From: Fragum whitleyi
Lineage: Eukaryota > Mollusca > Bivalvia > Cardiida > Cardiidae
DNA length: 64,000 nt
Direction: 5' to 3'
Assembly (NCBI GenBank): GCA_948146395.1
Contig: OX411549.1
Coordinates: 36,230,693 to 36,294,692 of the forward strand
Shown: positions 25,001 to 40,000 of the stretch, one piece after another
Numbering within the stretch: the stretch's first letter is position 1
Layout: each line of letters opens with the position of its first letter
The notes under the pieces: generated by a model
Seen by the model: the letters and a program-made list of their open reading frames with translations, nothing else
Told to the model about the DNA's origin: nothing
Databases searched by the model: none
Made by a program: the position numbers and the translations under genes

Positions 25001-28000
25001 CTGTTTCCTAGTCTTTTGAAAAAAGGAAATGGTAATACATATTATATTCCACTAATGGCGGTTATCTATAGGTATCATCTTCGGTGTCTGTCCATTTGTC
25101 TGTCTGTCTGTTTGTCCTTTTAGTTACCAAAACTTCTACAACCATGGACAGATTTGTTAGAAATTTTCATAAAATGTTCCTTATTACATAACAGGGGCAT
25201 GCAATCCCCATGTCGGACAAGTATTAAGCATTTGAGCCTGTGGACAAGTAGACTTTCCTTGAGAACTTGTCCAAGGTGCATGATGATAGGTCTTACCTTT
25301 ACTGTTAAATCCCTGCTTTTTACGTGCCTGTGATATTATGATTGAGAAAACATTGTGAAAAAAGAAGAAATTGCTTCTGACAAGCAATTTCTTTTTTTTT
25401 CCACACTATTTTCTACCCTACTGAATGGTTATTTTTCAAATCGAATCCACTTTTAATTTTCGTCTGCAAAACCTTTGTATTTCGACAGGTCCAAAATTTT
25501 TTGTAACAGGAAAGGGATAATGGTGCATCTGTAGAAAGCAAGTTCAAAGATTGATATTGTTTGTTGAGGTCTAACATTTGTAAAATTATAGTATGAAGTA
25601 TTTCCTTGCTGTTCAAGTGATAATCTCTGTTCTATTTCTATCTCATTTTAGCTAGAAGACATACTGCAGAGACTAAACAAAATGATAGAAGCTCCAGGTC
25701 TCACTCCATCCTCAGATTTGTAAGTTATGGTTTTATTTGTTAGATGAACATCCATACATCAGACCCATGTACATCTATTTCTTTTACACAATTCCTACTA
25801 CAATTAGGGATGGGTTTGCATAAAAATATTTGGTTGAATGGGGTTTTATTCCGCCTTTAACAATCTTTTAGACATGCCACTGCTATTGGAACCCCAACAA
25901 TGGATTCCTGGTATTTCTCACACCAGTACTACCATTAAATCCTTTCCTAGCCTCCAGCTGCTATCCCACATAGGTCTACAATTATCATTCCATTGGTGAG
26001 AGACAAATAGTCGGAAAGGATGAGTAGTGCTGTCAGGGTTCAAACCCGGGACCTAAAAATTTACAGTCTGACATGCTATGAACTGTGCTATAATGGCACT
26101 TTGCATTTAGTGGAAGTGTTTATTTTCTTCACTTGTCTCTGGACAAGTAAAATATTATTTTCTACTTGTCCAGGATCAAAATTAACTTGTCGGCAAAAAA
26201 GAAAAAAGATAAATAATGGGATGAATTTTTAGAAAACATTATTGTAAGATAAGAAAATGCTAAAAAACGATCTTTTCTACCCTTTTAAACAAACATTAGG
26301 CTATGTAATCTCTTTACTCATTGATCTTTATGGTACCATTCCAAGAATTACCTTGGTATTTACTTGTCCAAGGACAAGTAGCCTCAAAAAATTTACTTGC
26401 CCACAGGTAGAAAAGCCCAAGTTGGGCATGGGAATTCCACATCCCTATACTCGGAGCCTATTCAAGATACAAATCTTCTTGAGTTCCATATGCATATACC
26501 AAGGTCAGGTCACATGACAAGGTCAAGGTCATGTGATAAGGTCAGTTTTGAAAAAAAAGTGCTCTTCTTGGGGCTTTTGCGTTTCACAAACACTTTGGCT
26601 TGTTCTTAGCTGAACTTTGCTAGTGATGCATTTAATGACTTTAAAATTTGCCTTCTTGAACTGTATGAATTAAAAGATTGAAATCAATCCCTCTATGTAC
26701 AACTGCAAGTGTATTCTGTTTATTTCAGGTGATAGAAAGCCGCATGATTGGGGAAGATGAAGATAAGGCAGTCAACGTATCAAATTTGGTAAGATTTTAC
26801 ACCTAAAGAAGATATTGAATGAGTGGCTACTGAATACCCAATTTATTAAACAAGTCATCTATAACACAGATAAAAACTAGGCTGCGCCAAGTTTTTGTCT
26901 GTTTCAGATGATGAGTTTAATAAAATGGGTATTTTATGGACACAAATTTGATATCCTATGTATAATATGACCTAAATTATTGTGATCAATTGATAAAATT
27001 CTTTAAATTCGTTGATCAAAAATTTTTGCGCAACATAAAACGCCCTTTGTAAAACATCCACATCACATCCATTATGATGTCATTTTCATGACAACAAAAT
27101 GAAATTGCTTTACACTGAAATCATTTGCATACTTATTCAACTAGTGTAATAACACCCATGTAATTTTGATAAATATTCAATGTTTTTTTTTTTCACTTTG
27201 GCGACGTAGGTTACATCATAAGGTATAATATTTATGTAACTTGTCAAAGAACAAAGGATCTTCTGGAAATTCCAGTGGATACCAAACAGAGGTTCTATTC
27301 TAAACTTTCTCTCTCAGGAATGTTGAACAACCTTTCTAGAATCCAATAAAGAGCCAAGTGCATAGAGTTTCCATCCTATTCAGCCTGCATATTATGCAGA
27401 GTCTGACTAGGGTCGATACTTTACACACTACCAAGATGGTCCCTTTTCGTCACATATGTAATTATTTAAAAACTTAATGACAGAGATATTTTTAGGAATG
27501 TTGTAAGATAAGATTTAACCCATTTCCATACAATCTCACTTTTTAAATCATCTGAAGAAAAAGAAATTGGAAAGAATTGTGAAAAATCAAGAATTTGCTT
27601 GTTACAAGCAATTTCTTCATTTACTACAATGTTTTGTTTCCTCAAAAACAGACCCCAATTCTTCAATGAATTGGTCTTGATTTAGATTAGTGGCAGAAAG
27701 TCTTTTCCGATATTTGTCTCCCAACATTAGGTGGAAAATTGTAAACATTAAAAGCTGGAGGGTAGGAAGGGATATAATCGTTGTACTGGTGTAATAGATA
27801 CCAGGAATCGATTGTTAAGTGCTCCAGTCACCAAGATATGACTTAAAATTGTTAAAAAGCAGTTCATCCCAGACTACCAGACAACTGACACAAAAATCCT
27901 TTTAAAACTAACTCATGTATGTGAAAGATTATTATTATTATTAACACAGTATTTATTTGGTACTTTGAATAAGTAAAAGTGCTTAAAAGCACAAAATGAG

Positions 28001-31000
28001 GTTTATTTGAGAATAAGGGCATTGTTGTTGCCCTTGATGAATTTTGACTAATCAAAAAATCCAGTTGTAAAAAAAAAGAGTTACCATTGGTTTAATTTTA
28101 GTCACAAGTAAATTTAAGCCAATGATGATTGTCATTTCAGTTCTTTGTTGATCTTGCTGGTTCAGAGAAGGCAGGAGAGAATTCTGGAGATCGTTTACGA
28201 GAGGGTTGCTCTATCAACAAGTCCTTGTTTACGTTAGGAAACATTATAAGAAAACTAAGTGGGGATGAAAGGTGAGTTTTTTGTGCCCCATGCATCGATA
28301 GATTGCGGTATATTGTTTTACCTATGTCCATCTTAGTGCAAAAACTAAACTTGGGAAATCAATATATTAATCATATATTTAACTTTCTCTTTAAAGTAAA
28401 AGCCCCAGTCTGTGTTTGTGAACATTTACCAAACGCAGGACAATGACCTTAGACAACTATGTATATAAATACTAGACTTTTATTCTCAAAGATGAGCTTG
28501 AATTTGTCATTCCAATATTCAGTAATGCAAAAGATTATGACGCAATGATCTTAATATAGGCCTAACTTGATGAATATTATGACCTGCAACATTTCTAACT
28601 CCAATTTGAATACTGCTCATGGACGTGGGTGTATTTCACAAGATCAAAATCTCATTTACATATTTTACTTTATAACAAAGAATATGCATTTCACGAAAAA
28701 GCAGCAGTTTGTTGATTGATTTGTATTTTTATGTTACTCAACATTCATTAGACTAAATCAAGAAAAAATATTCAAAAAATATTCACGAAAGAGCGATTAT
28801 TTTACTCCTAATTGCAGACTTGGGCTTTAATTATTCTTGTTATATTTTAATGGTAAGGCTGAATTTTGGCTGCTGAATTATCTCTTAAAAATTTTCACCC
28901 CATGATACTTATTTAGATTAATTTTATCAGAAAATTCTCATTATCATAGGTTTCTGTATATAAGTTTTACTGTGTTAATTTTCAGTGCCCAACATTACTC
29001 TACACGAGATTCTAAGCTCACAAGAATCCTGCAGAACTCCCTGGGAGGAAACTCCAAGACTGCCATCATATGTACAATAACTCCAGCTCATATAGAAGAG
29101 TCAGATAGTACACTGAAGGTACTTTTTTATACCTAATCAGGGTGTGACACTTACACCAGTCCTCCGGCCCAAGACATGTGGATATAAGGGAGATTTGGTA
29201 AAAGCCCCATGTTGTAGGTCCTTCAGGCCTGTTAGCAATAACTGTATTAATTCAAATATATCCTGTGTTTTACTAAAAAATTGCCTTTCCAAATCTAAAG
29301 TTTTCATTTACCCTACGACAAACATTGTAGAAACATAAGAAATTGCTTGTGACAAGCAAAATAATGGATCACACTTCCAGTCTAGCTTCCATGGTTTTGG
29401 GACCATCGGGACAGTGTCAAAAATATCTGGGGGGGACACAGGAATCTTTTTAGGGGGGAAGGGGGGGGGGGGAGGTGCAGAAATGCATATATATTGTATA
29501 TTAAGCTTCTTGAAGGGTTTCATATGTCTATTTGTCTTGGCAAAATTTAATTCTCAACAACTCGTGACGGAAAGTTGATGAATTTTAGCTCACCTATTTT
29601 TCTGGTGATCCGGATGTCAATGTTGACTTAATGTTTACATTCAGGTTTTATGTGCAACTATATCAAATTTTTGTTTCTAATAAAGCAATTTCTGTGAAAC
29701 TTTGCTCAAACTTCTGTGACAATGAAATCAGCTTCTAGACAATTTCAACCTTTTTCAGGCTTAGAAACGGTGTTTTCATGTTATGAAATTTCTTCCAATA
29801 TGGACTATGAAACTACATCTGAAGCTCAATGCAATTGATACCAGGTAGAACTTAGTTGTTAGGTAGTGAGTTTTGTTTCTTCTATCTTGTTTCAGTTTGC
29901 ATCAAGGGCCAAGACCATTAAAAATGATGCTCACATTAATGAAGTTTTGGATGATGCAGCACTTATGATGAGATATCGTAAAAAGATTAAATCCTTGGAA
30001 AAACAGATTAAAGAGGTATATTGTTGAGCTTAACATAGTGGCAGTACAGCAAATCTTGTGTTATGCCACCACTTATAATTGAGCCTGTGCTTGACATTTC
30101 CAACAATTTGAAATGTTCGTGAGGTGTAAACATTGAGAAGGGTATATGTAGACAGCCACAAACTGTAAATATAGAATTACCTAATGGTCTTCAGATGTTT
30201 TGAGACCCTATCTATCTATAAAACAAATATGAAGACTCTGGCCAGTCTGTAGGGATGCACAGGCTGGACAGAGTCTTTGCTTTGTGCATGTTTGAAATTG
30301 TTGCAAATATCACGCACAGCCTCAATTATGTTGTATAAAAATTAGTGACACTAACACATTGGCGATTATTAATTTCCATCCCTTAGTGAAAAATAGCATT
30401 GGTCTGGCATCGGCCATGTCCAAAATTTCGTTAATTTGCAGTCACATAAAACTGCAGATGTGACGATATCTTATTTCTTTGCCATAGACGATGCAGAAAT
30501 TGTATGGTCTAAAAACCAAAGTTTGCTGTCCATACATTGGCAAGATCTCGTTGATAAGTCAACAAAACACAAGCAACTAAGTGCACACATCAAAGAGAAA
30601 GTTGTAAAGAGAAAGGAAAAGAAACATTGTCAATGTGTAAAAGATTGACGGTAGGCTGATTAGTGGTCAATAAAATATCCACTTCCACAAATCAAAATGA
30701 TGTCACAAGTGACTACTAGTTAGTAGGTTTTTACTTGAAGGTAAAGCTTACTGATGCATCATTGTTCACAGAAAAATCCACTATTGAATTGTCTAATTCC
30801 TTAATTTGAAGTCAACTTATTGCTGATTTAATCACTGATTCCAAAAAATGGTGTTGCAGACAAGTCAGAGTGCTTATGTGATAGTAGCATTAGGGGACCA
30901 TAAAAAAGCGGTCTCTTACGGGAATTGTTGCTAAGTGCAATATTTCAAGATAATTAAACAAATGTTGTTTTGATAGCACTCATATAATTTGTCACATAAT

Positions 31001-34000
31001 TCTTCTTTCTAAATACTATGATGTTCAAACCTTAATGTTCTTATTGAGACAATTATAATATAACCTAAGATTCTTCTGAAAACTTTGATTATGATTTAAT
31101 TTTTCTATTTGATTAATTGATTTGTAAACTCCTATGTTCATTGGGTCATTTATTCTATGTAAACTAAAACAGTGCTTTTTTAAGACATTCTATTTTAATC
31201 ATATGTTTATATATGCAGTTACAACTGTTTGGCGCCGAGTTGTCGATTTATATCTAGTAGATGACTTTGACCTTAAACTCACTTATATCGAGAAATACCA
31301 GGAATCTATTGTTAGGTGCTCCAGCCAGCATGATTTGAGTGAAATAAATGGCTAAAGCATCGTAAAACACCATTCCAACAAACAAGCAATTGAGAAAATT
31401 TACTTTCTTTTTCAAGGGGGGTGATGGTGAATTGGCCAAAAAGTTGAAGGAAAAAGAAGACATGATTGAGAAATTGAGGAACATGATTGTTATATCTGGG
31501 CCTGTACAAACAGAAGAACCAGCCTTGAAGGTAGGGTACTTGCTATGGTAATTTTTCATGCAATTAAGCTTGTTTTGAGTGTCCGGGTTTGAAAATTCCT
31601 CCTGCAATCATAGATTGATTTCAAAAATAGATAAGCACAAATGTTGTCCATCATGAGTAGTTGTAAATGAATGTCAACCAAATGATATATTCTGGCTTTC
31701 ATTCATATGTTAGAATAGATTAAAGGATTATGAAATTCAGCTGTGGATAATTGATTAAATAGAGGATAATCATTTATTTCAGTGTAAGGTTGCTTTGCAT
31801 TTCATTTTGTGAACAACAATAGCTATATTTCACAAGTGGTGGGGGAAGATTGATTGATGCTTGAACCCAGCATTTTCTTTATGAAAAGCCATGTTTCATC
31901 TTTTCACTTTTTCCAGACAAGCTAATTATACATCCCTGTACAAGTTGAAAATCATCTTTTACTTGTCCAGGGATAAGACGAGGAAGTCTCTTTTTCCTCA
32001 TCCCTACTTAATCCTGTGTTAAAGAGACACTAGTTAGTGTGTTTTGAAGTAGTGGAGCTGTTATAGTTTTGCAATATTTAAGAAGTAATGAACTTTAATA
32101 GTGTTAACCAAGGTTCCTAATGATTTTCATTAGGAAACCTGGGTCAACATTTAAAAGATCATGTTTGGAAATGTTCCCTAAGTATTACGGGTCCACTACC
32201 TTTATCAAAAATTGTTTTTATACCACCACATTAATAGATCAGAGGTATATTATTTTTGTCCTGTCTGTTTATCTGGTTGTCCCCCTCCAAACTTTTACAT
32301 TTTTCACAACTTTTGTTTAGTTTTTGGATGAGTCTTCATATTTCACATGTGTATTGCTTGTGAAAAGTCCTCGTGGTATGTATCACCTTCAAGGTCATAA
32401 GTCATGCTCAAGGTCATTTTTCAAGGTCAAACACATGAAAACTCAAACTTCACATTGACTTTTGTTGTGTTGTTGATTACTAAATTGAATTTTGATTCTT
32501 TGTTGATTATTGTATTATAATAAACTACTGTTTCTGGAAAATTGCAGTGGCAGGGGCATTGGTGTTTAACAAACACATTTTTTAAATCTTATGAACAACT
32601 TCATTGCCATGCCTATGATTAACTGATGGCAGAATGTCTTAAAAATGCAAGGCTCGTGTTTGACCCTTAAACCAGGGTTTTGACCCTCAAAAATATTAAT
32701 ATATTCCATTTTGACCTTTAGAAATTTCTCCCAAGGGGGTCTTTTTTTTCCCTCTTGGGAGAAAATTCTAAGGGCCAAAACTTGGTTTTATTACTCAAAT
32801 TTTCCTTTAAACTATTCAGAATTCTACTTATTACTTAAAGCTCCACTTGCCAAAGGCCAACCAGCTATTGTCATGATGGAGTGTCAGTCGTAAGTCAGAG
32901 CATTCATGTTTGTAATTTTTATACCCCTGTATTGAGAGATCGGGGGCATATTGTTTTACTCATGTCTGTCTGTCTGTCTGTCTGTCAGTCTATCTGTCCG
33001 TCCGTCCGTCTGTCCGAAAACTTAACCAAACTTAACCTTTGCCTTTTCTCCAAAAGTATTTGACATACAAAGCTGTACACTGAAGTCAAGGTCATGTGAC
33101 AAGGTCAAGGTCATGTTACAAGGTCAAGGTCATCTGTCAAGGTCAAACTTAAAAAAAAAAATGCTGTTACTGGGGCATTCGTGTTTCACAAACACATCTT
33201 GTTTTCTTTAAACATCTCCTCCCAAACCAATGGGCGGATTTTGACGAAACTTGTAGAAATGATCCTTGGGTGACCCTCTTCTTAAATTATTAAAGGAATG
33301 TTGTTTGACCCCCAAGTATGGGTGTTGCATTTTTAGCTCACCTGAGCACATCGTGCTTAAGGTGAGCTTTTGTGATCATTGGATGTCCGTCGTCCGTCGT
33401 GCGTCGTCCGATGTCAGACGTCAACAATTTAAGTGTTTACACTCCAGAGGCCACAATTATGGACCAATCATCATGAAACTTTGTCAGAATGTTCTTCAGG
33501 TCACAAGGATTAACCCTATCGAAAATGGGAAGGATTCGTGCCATATCACGGGAAAAGGGGCCTAAAAGACAATTTTCTTGTTTACACTCTAGAGGCCACA
33601 AATATAGTCCAATCATCATGAAACTTGGTCAGAATGTTCTCCAGGTCACAAGGATTAACCCTATTGAAAATGGGAAGGATCCGTGCCATATCACGGGAAA
33701 AGGGGCCTTAAAGACAATTTTCTTGTTTACACTCTAGAGGCCACAAATATAGTCCAATCTTCATGAAACTTTGTCAGAATGTTCTTCAGGTCACAAGGAT
33801 TAACCCTTTTGAAAATGAGAAGGATCCCTGCCATATCACGGGAAAAGGGGCCTTAAAGACAATTTTCTTGTTTACACTCTAGAGGCCACAAATATAGTCC
33901 AATCATCATGAAACTTGGTCAGAATGTTCTCCAGGTCACAAGGATTAACCCTATTGAAAATGGGAAGAATCCGTGCCATATCACGGGAAAAGGGGCCTTA

Positions 34001-37000
34001 AAGACAATTTTCTTGTTTACACTCTAGAGGCCACAAATATAGTCCAATCTTCATGAAACTTGGTCAGAATGGTCTCCAGGTCACAAGGATTAACCCTATT
34101 GAAAATGGGAAGAATCTGTGCCATATCACGGGAAAAGGGGCCTTAAAGACAATTTTCTTGTTTACACTCTAGAGGTCACAAATATGGTCCAATCTTCATG
34201 AAACTTGGTCAGAATGGTCTCCAGGTCACAAGGATTAACCCTATCGAAAATGAGAAGGATCCCTGCCATATCACGGGAAAAGGGGCCTTAAAGACAATTT
34301 TCTTGTTTACACTCTAGAGGCCACAAATATGGCCCAATCTTCATGAAACTTGGTCAGAATGTTTTCCCGGTCACAAGGATGAATCCTATTGAAAATCTGA
34401 AGGATCCATGTCATATCACGGGGAAAGGGGCCTTAAAGACAATTTTTTTGTTTACACTCTAGAGGCCACAATTATGGTCCAATCTTCATGAAACTTGATC
34501 AGAATGTTTTCCAGGTCACAAGGATTAATCCTATTGAAAATGGGAAGGATCCGTGCCATATCATGGGAAAAGGGGCTTTAATGACAATTTTCTTGTTTAC
34601 CCTCTATATGCCACAAATATTGCCCAATCTTCATGAAACTTGGTCATAATGTTGGTCAGGTCACACGAATGAAGCCTTTTGAAAGTGGGAGGGATCCATG
34701 CCATATCACAGGAAAAGGGGCCTTAATTTTAATTTTCTTGTTATAACTCTAGGGGCCATATTTTTTGCAGAAATGTCATGAAAGTTGGTTTTATGTAGAA
34801 ATTATCTACTTAATGACATCTGCCTATTTAATTGATGTGATGCCCTTGGGGTCAAATAGATTCAGGTGAGCGATCTAGGACCATCATGGTCCTCTTGTTT
34901 CATAATGCAATCTTTTAAATTCTTCTCCTCCCAAACCATTGAGCCGATTTCAATTAAACTTAGCATGGATGTTTTACTTAAATTGTTCAAGAAATTATAA
35001 TTGACCTTGAGTATGGGCGTGGCAGGGTGGGACATTTTTCACGTTAAAATCTTTAAAAATCTTCTCCCCCAAAAACATTGAGCCAATTTTAATGAAACTT
35101 GGCATGGATGTTCCTTGGGTGACCCTTTACTTAAATTGTTCAAGAAATTTTGATTGACCCCCAAATATGGGCATGGTGGGGTGAAAGTCTGGGATTATTT
35201 TAGCCAGTGGAGCTGTACAGGCCCTCTTGGGCCTCTTGTTTCCCTTTATATTATTTCATGGTCAAGGTAAATTCATGCTGAATCCTGTAAAAATTTACTT
35301 TTGATTTTCCCTTTGACCCCTTTATAATGAGTTTTGACCCGCAGAAGTTTATGGTTAGGAGTTAATGAATCCCCAATTTAAAATACTAGCATGAGCTCTG
35401 AAAATGTAAAACACTTATTTTTTTTACAGAAAAGGAGAAGAGAAACCTGGGCACCAGGGAGATTAGGTAGGTTTTATCAAAATTCATAACATTTTATTGC
35501 TATAAATCGTAAAATTTTTATCTTATAACAATACAAATACCTGTGTGATAACATCCCATATGATATTTTTATGATATGACATGGATATTTTTAGAACAAT
35601 AATATAATGCGGTTATTTTAGAAACTTGCATTTCTGTCAGACCAAAACAAGGCAAATAGAGGTTTTAAGATAAATATAATAGGTACTTAGTGTACTGTAT
35701 GAAAAAATATCTTACTCGGTTGTGGGAATTGATAATTGTCTCGGCAGATCCTCGACATTTATCAAATGCCCTAACCTTGTTAGATATTTTTTTTCATACA
35801 GAACACTAAGTATGTATTGTATATATATTACATTGTATTACTATAAATCGTTCAATTTCATACCAAAAATTCAGATCATTTTTAGCTCGGCTGTTTTTTG
35901 GACAAAAAATCCAAGGTATTATAATCACTTTAGCGTTGTTTGTGTTGAACCTTGGTCATATCTCTGTTGTTATTGGAAATATCTTCACTAAACTTAGCTA
36001 GTGTGTTCAACATTACAAAAGCTTTCCAGAATTTCAAGGGGAATGACTCTGGAAATATATTTTAAGAGTTATGCCCCTTTTTTCAACTTAGATCTTTTTT
36101 TGCATTATCCAGCACCTGCAGCCAAGCGTTGCACCTGTCTGCAGTGCTCTTTTTAAAATTTAAACAAAAGTAGAATTGACTCATCATGAACAGGTAGTTG
36201 GTAGAGCTTGTGGTCAAAATTATTTTGTATGCCCCTTTTGAAGAAGAGTTATATAGTATATTGCTTTGCACTTGTCAGTTGGTTTGTCCGTTGTTTGTCA
36301 ACCATTTTTGTCTTGAGCATATCTCGAAAACTATGCTAGCTAGAATCATGAAACTTCACAAGTGGATAGATCTCATTGAGGAGAGGGTGCAGTGCACAAG
36401 AACTATAACTACTCAACATATGTTTTGAGTTATTGGTCTTTGTTAATTGACAAAGAATATGCCATTGGCCTGCTCTTTTGGGGCAGCATAAATGTTTTTC
36501 AAGCATCTTGGCAAATTTGAGTAAATATGGCTATGTGAGATAGCAGTAGGAGGCTAGGAAAGGGTGTAATGGTAGTACAGGTGTAAAAAATTCCAGGAAT
36601 CCATTGTTAGGTGCCCCGGCCGCCGCGATATAACTGCGAAATTATTGAAAGCGGCATAAAACCCATTCAAACAAACAATTGAGTAAATACGGAAATGAAT
36701 AGAAGACAGAATTTAAACTAAATCCCCCATGTGTCAGGTTGCACTGTAAAAGCAGTTAATTACATAATTATTTCATTCCATCCTTATATTACATCCAACA
36801 GTATGAAATGAATTACAGCAGGATGAAATCTTAAATCGAATTAATTTTTATATGCCCGAAGGGCCATATTATGTTATGGCCTCGGTCGTCCGTCCGTCTG
36901 TCCTTCCGTCCATCAGTCAGTCCGTCTGTCCATCCGTAGGCAATTTTTTGTGTGTGCAACTCCTCCTAAACTATCGATGGGAATGAACTGAAACTTGGAA

Positions 37001-40000
37001 CAATTACTCCCTATAATGATTAGTTGTGCATAAAACCTTTGAAATTCAAATCGCTCCAGTCATTCTTGAGAAATCTTGAATTATCTGCCCTTGAATATAA
37101 CCAAAATCACTGTTTTTTGTGTGTGCAACTCCTAAACTATCAATGGGAATGAGCTGAAACTACACACAATTACTCTCTATGATGTCTTGTTGTGCATAAG
37201 ACCTTTGAAATTCAAATGGCTCCAGTCATTCTTGAGTTATCTTGGATTATCTGCCCTTTAGTTGATGAAATAAAAAATTCTTGTCAGCTCATTTTCTCCT
37301 GCATTTTGGATGGGAAGGAAAGGAAACTTGCCATAATGACTCTGTAGGTTGTCTATTTGTGCTTCGGACTACATATATTGTCATATTTAAAGTAGTTCCA
37401 GATTTATCTGCCTTTTACTTTACAAAATAGTTTAAATTTACAGATTTTTCGGTGTGTGTGTGCACAACTCCTACAAATTTAATTGGATTGAAATGAATCT
37501 TGCCATAATGAAACCCTGATATTTGGTTAAGCATAAGACTTCAGAAATTCAAAAAGCTTGGGTCTTTCTTGTATTATCTGCCCTTGAATTGATTGAAATT
37601 CACTATTTTTCTTTTGTGAGCAACTCGTCAGACTTTGAATTGGAATGAACTGAAACTTGACAAATAACTGTTTATAGTTGTGCATAAAATCATTTTCAAT
37701 TTACACTCAAAATGTCATACTATGTTATGGCACCAGTTGTCTGTCTGTCTGTTTGAAATATTTTTAGCTATCATTCAAGCTCATGTTACTGACAAGCCAA
37801 GGATACTTACAAGCCCAATCAGGAGTATATGCGCCGCTCTTGTTCCTGATTTTGAAACACTTTTAACCCTTTTCATGCTGAACGCGTAATATACCTGTTT
37901 TAACAGGAGGTTAAGACAAAGATCAGCCTGCACCTATGTACAGTCTGAACTTAGTCAACACCACCTGTCCGTCCCCTTTCAAGGCAGAGTTGTTAATGAA
38001 TTTAATCTTCAAACAGAAAGATTATCTACACCCTTGGATTCTAGGGCTTTCAGTACATTGATATGAGTGCAATTCTGATAGAGGATTTTAATTCAGCATG
38101 ACTAGGGTTTAATTCATTAATTCATTAAATGACCTTAGAATATGTTTTGTTTTTCTACAGGCAAGCCCGTAATACAGTCCTTATCCCAAACCAATGCTTT
38201 TAACCTTGCTCCCCTCAACATAGAGGAACCAATCCTTGAGGAAGAAGAGGAACCAGCCGAAATGGTTCCCTTAGACGAAAGCAGCGCGCAGTCTCCACCG
38301 TCTGTCCATATTGGTGGCTTTAATACTACAATGCAGTTCGAGAACCAAGATTTAAAGGAACTCTACGAACTGTGAGTAACATAAAGTCTTTTGGTGCTGT
38401 TAATGGCTTTTTCCCGCTGTACACAAAACTTTTGCAGACAGTTTAGACTGAGATCATCCTGCACAGATGGGGCCCGAGGTTATAAGACTTTTCTCATTCT
38501 CAATTCAAAATTTTCTCAAATTTCAATTTGAGATTAAAGCAGTAATTCTGTTTTAATACTCATTTGATTGTGTTAACATAAAAGATAATATTAATAATTA
38601 GTTATAAATAACATCTTATTGATATTATCTTTCATTTTCATACATTTATTTAAATATAAAATTTGAGAAAATTCTCAGTTGAGCCTGAGAAAAGTTTTAT
38701 AACCTCGGGCCCTGATCTAAGACTACCTACTGCTTTCTACTGAATCATTTTTGGAAAACTTGAGTTTGAATATAGAATTAAGATTAAACCTCTTTTTTTG
38801 TTATCTTGGTAAACCAAAGAATTTAATCTAACTTTAATAATTTAATTCTAGTTGTGTTCACCAAGATTAGTGCATTCCTATTGACTGAAAAAATTGTTTC
38901 ATTACTCAATGAAAGCAATTTTGATTTCACAGCTTTTTTGTAAGCTTCCAGGGAAAGTTGTGCCATAATCATGTATTTGAGGGTAAATCTTCACATTTTA
39001 GCTTCAAGATTTTGAATTATAAGATATGAAGAGTCTTTTTGTTGCTTTCACAGGGGGAATGAAACAAAAAACCTAATCACACTCATGTATGAATCCGCTT
39101 CGTGTATTCAAGGCTTTTTTCTAGAACTTGGGAAGAGGCATTAGCCTGTTCATTTTGGGAAATTTCAGCATGGTTTTCAGAAGAATTGGGAAACATAAGA
39201 TTAAAAATGAAGTATTAAAAGTGCAATTCATGCATCATTTGCAAAATTTCATGATATACAACTCCGTTTTAGCTCGACTATTCGAAGAATAGGGGGGCTA
39301 TTCCAGTCACCCGGGCGTCAGCGTCAGCGTCGGCGTAATGCTTTGGTTAAGTTTTTATGTGCACGTGTTTAAAATCTCTGTTTCTATTTAAGCTATTGCT
39401 TTGAAACTTTGCACATGCTTCTGTGACCATAATATCAGCCTCTAGACAAAGATTCAATACCCTGATATAGAATTTATTGGAATTGTAACCCTTTTTGGAC
39501 TTAGAAATTCTTGGTTAAGTTTTTATGTGCAAATGCTGTTTATCTGTAATATTTCTGTTTCTATAAAAACTATTGCTTTGAAACTTTACACATGCTTCTG
39601 TGACCATAATATCACCCTCTTGACAAAGATTCATTATTCTTGTATTGAATTTAGTGGAATTGTAACCCTTTTCAGACTTAGAAATTCTTGGTTAAGTTTT
39701 TATGTGCAAATGCTGTTTATCTGTAATATTTCTGTTTCTATAAAAGCTATTGCTTTGAAACTTCACACATGCTTCTGTGACCATAATATCAGCCTCTAGA
39801 CAAAGATTCAATACCCTGATATTGAATTTAGTGGAATTTTAACCCTTTTCGGACTTAGAAATTCTTGGTTAAGTTTTTATGTGCAAATGCTGTTTATCTG
39901 TAATATTTCTGTTTCTATAAAAGCTATTGCTTTGAAACTTTACACATGCTTCTGTGACCATAATATCACCCTCTTGACAAAGATTCATTATTCTTGTATT

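Larger units (their letters stand above)
32838..35240 (+). mobile_element. AGCTCCAC-type rolling-circle-like element, interrupted twice
   Basis: 5' AGCTCCACTTGCCAAAGGCCA. Core units TCTCCTCCCAAACCAATGGG and CTTCTCCTCCCAAACCATTG. 3' CCAGTGGAGCT (inverse of 5' AGCTCCACTGG), then hairpin AGGCCCTCTTGGGCCT and CTTGTT. Relative at 13034-13430. Confidence 0.78.
32640..35410 (+). repeat. three-level nested repeat complex (intron 12)
   Basis: Outermost: a TTTGACCC-rich repeat split into 32640-32837 and 35241-35410. Inside it an AGCTCCACTTG-type element (32838-35240). Inside that two further elements, an ATGCCCC-type (32920-33203) and an AGCTCACCTGA-type (33333-34899). Both inner insertions interrupt T runs of the host. 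Complete or uninterrupted relatives elsewhere in the window (820, 13034) let the host sequence be followed across each insertion. Confidence 0.82.

Noticed and set aside
30436..30648. 70-codon Lys-rich open frame in intron 11
   Set aside because: No motif and no clear donor. Exons 11 and 12 join in frame without it.
33436..34740. Regular repeat array as a CRISPR-like structure
   Set aside because: The units are contiguous 145-bp tandem copies with no unique spacers, in a eukaryotic intron.
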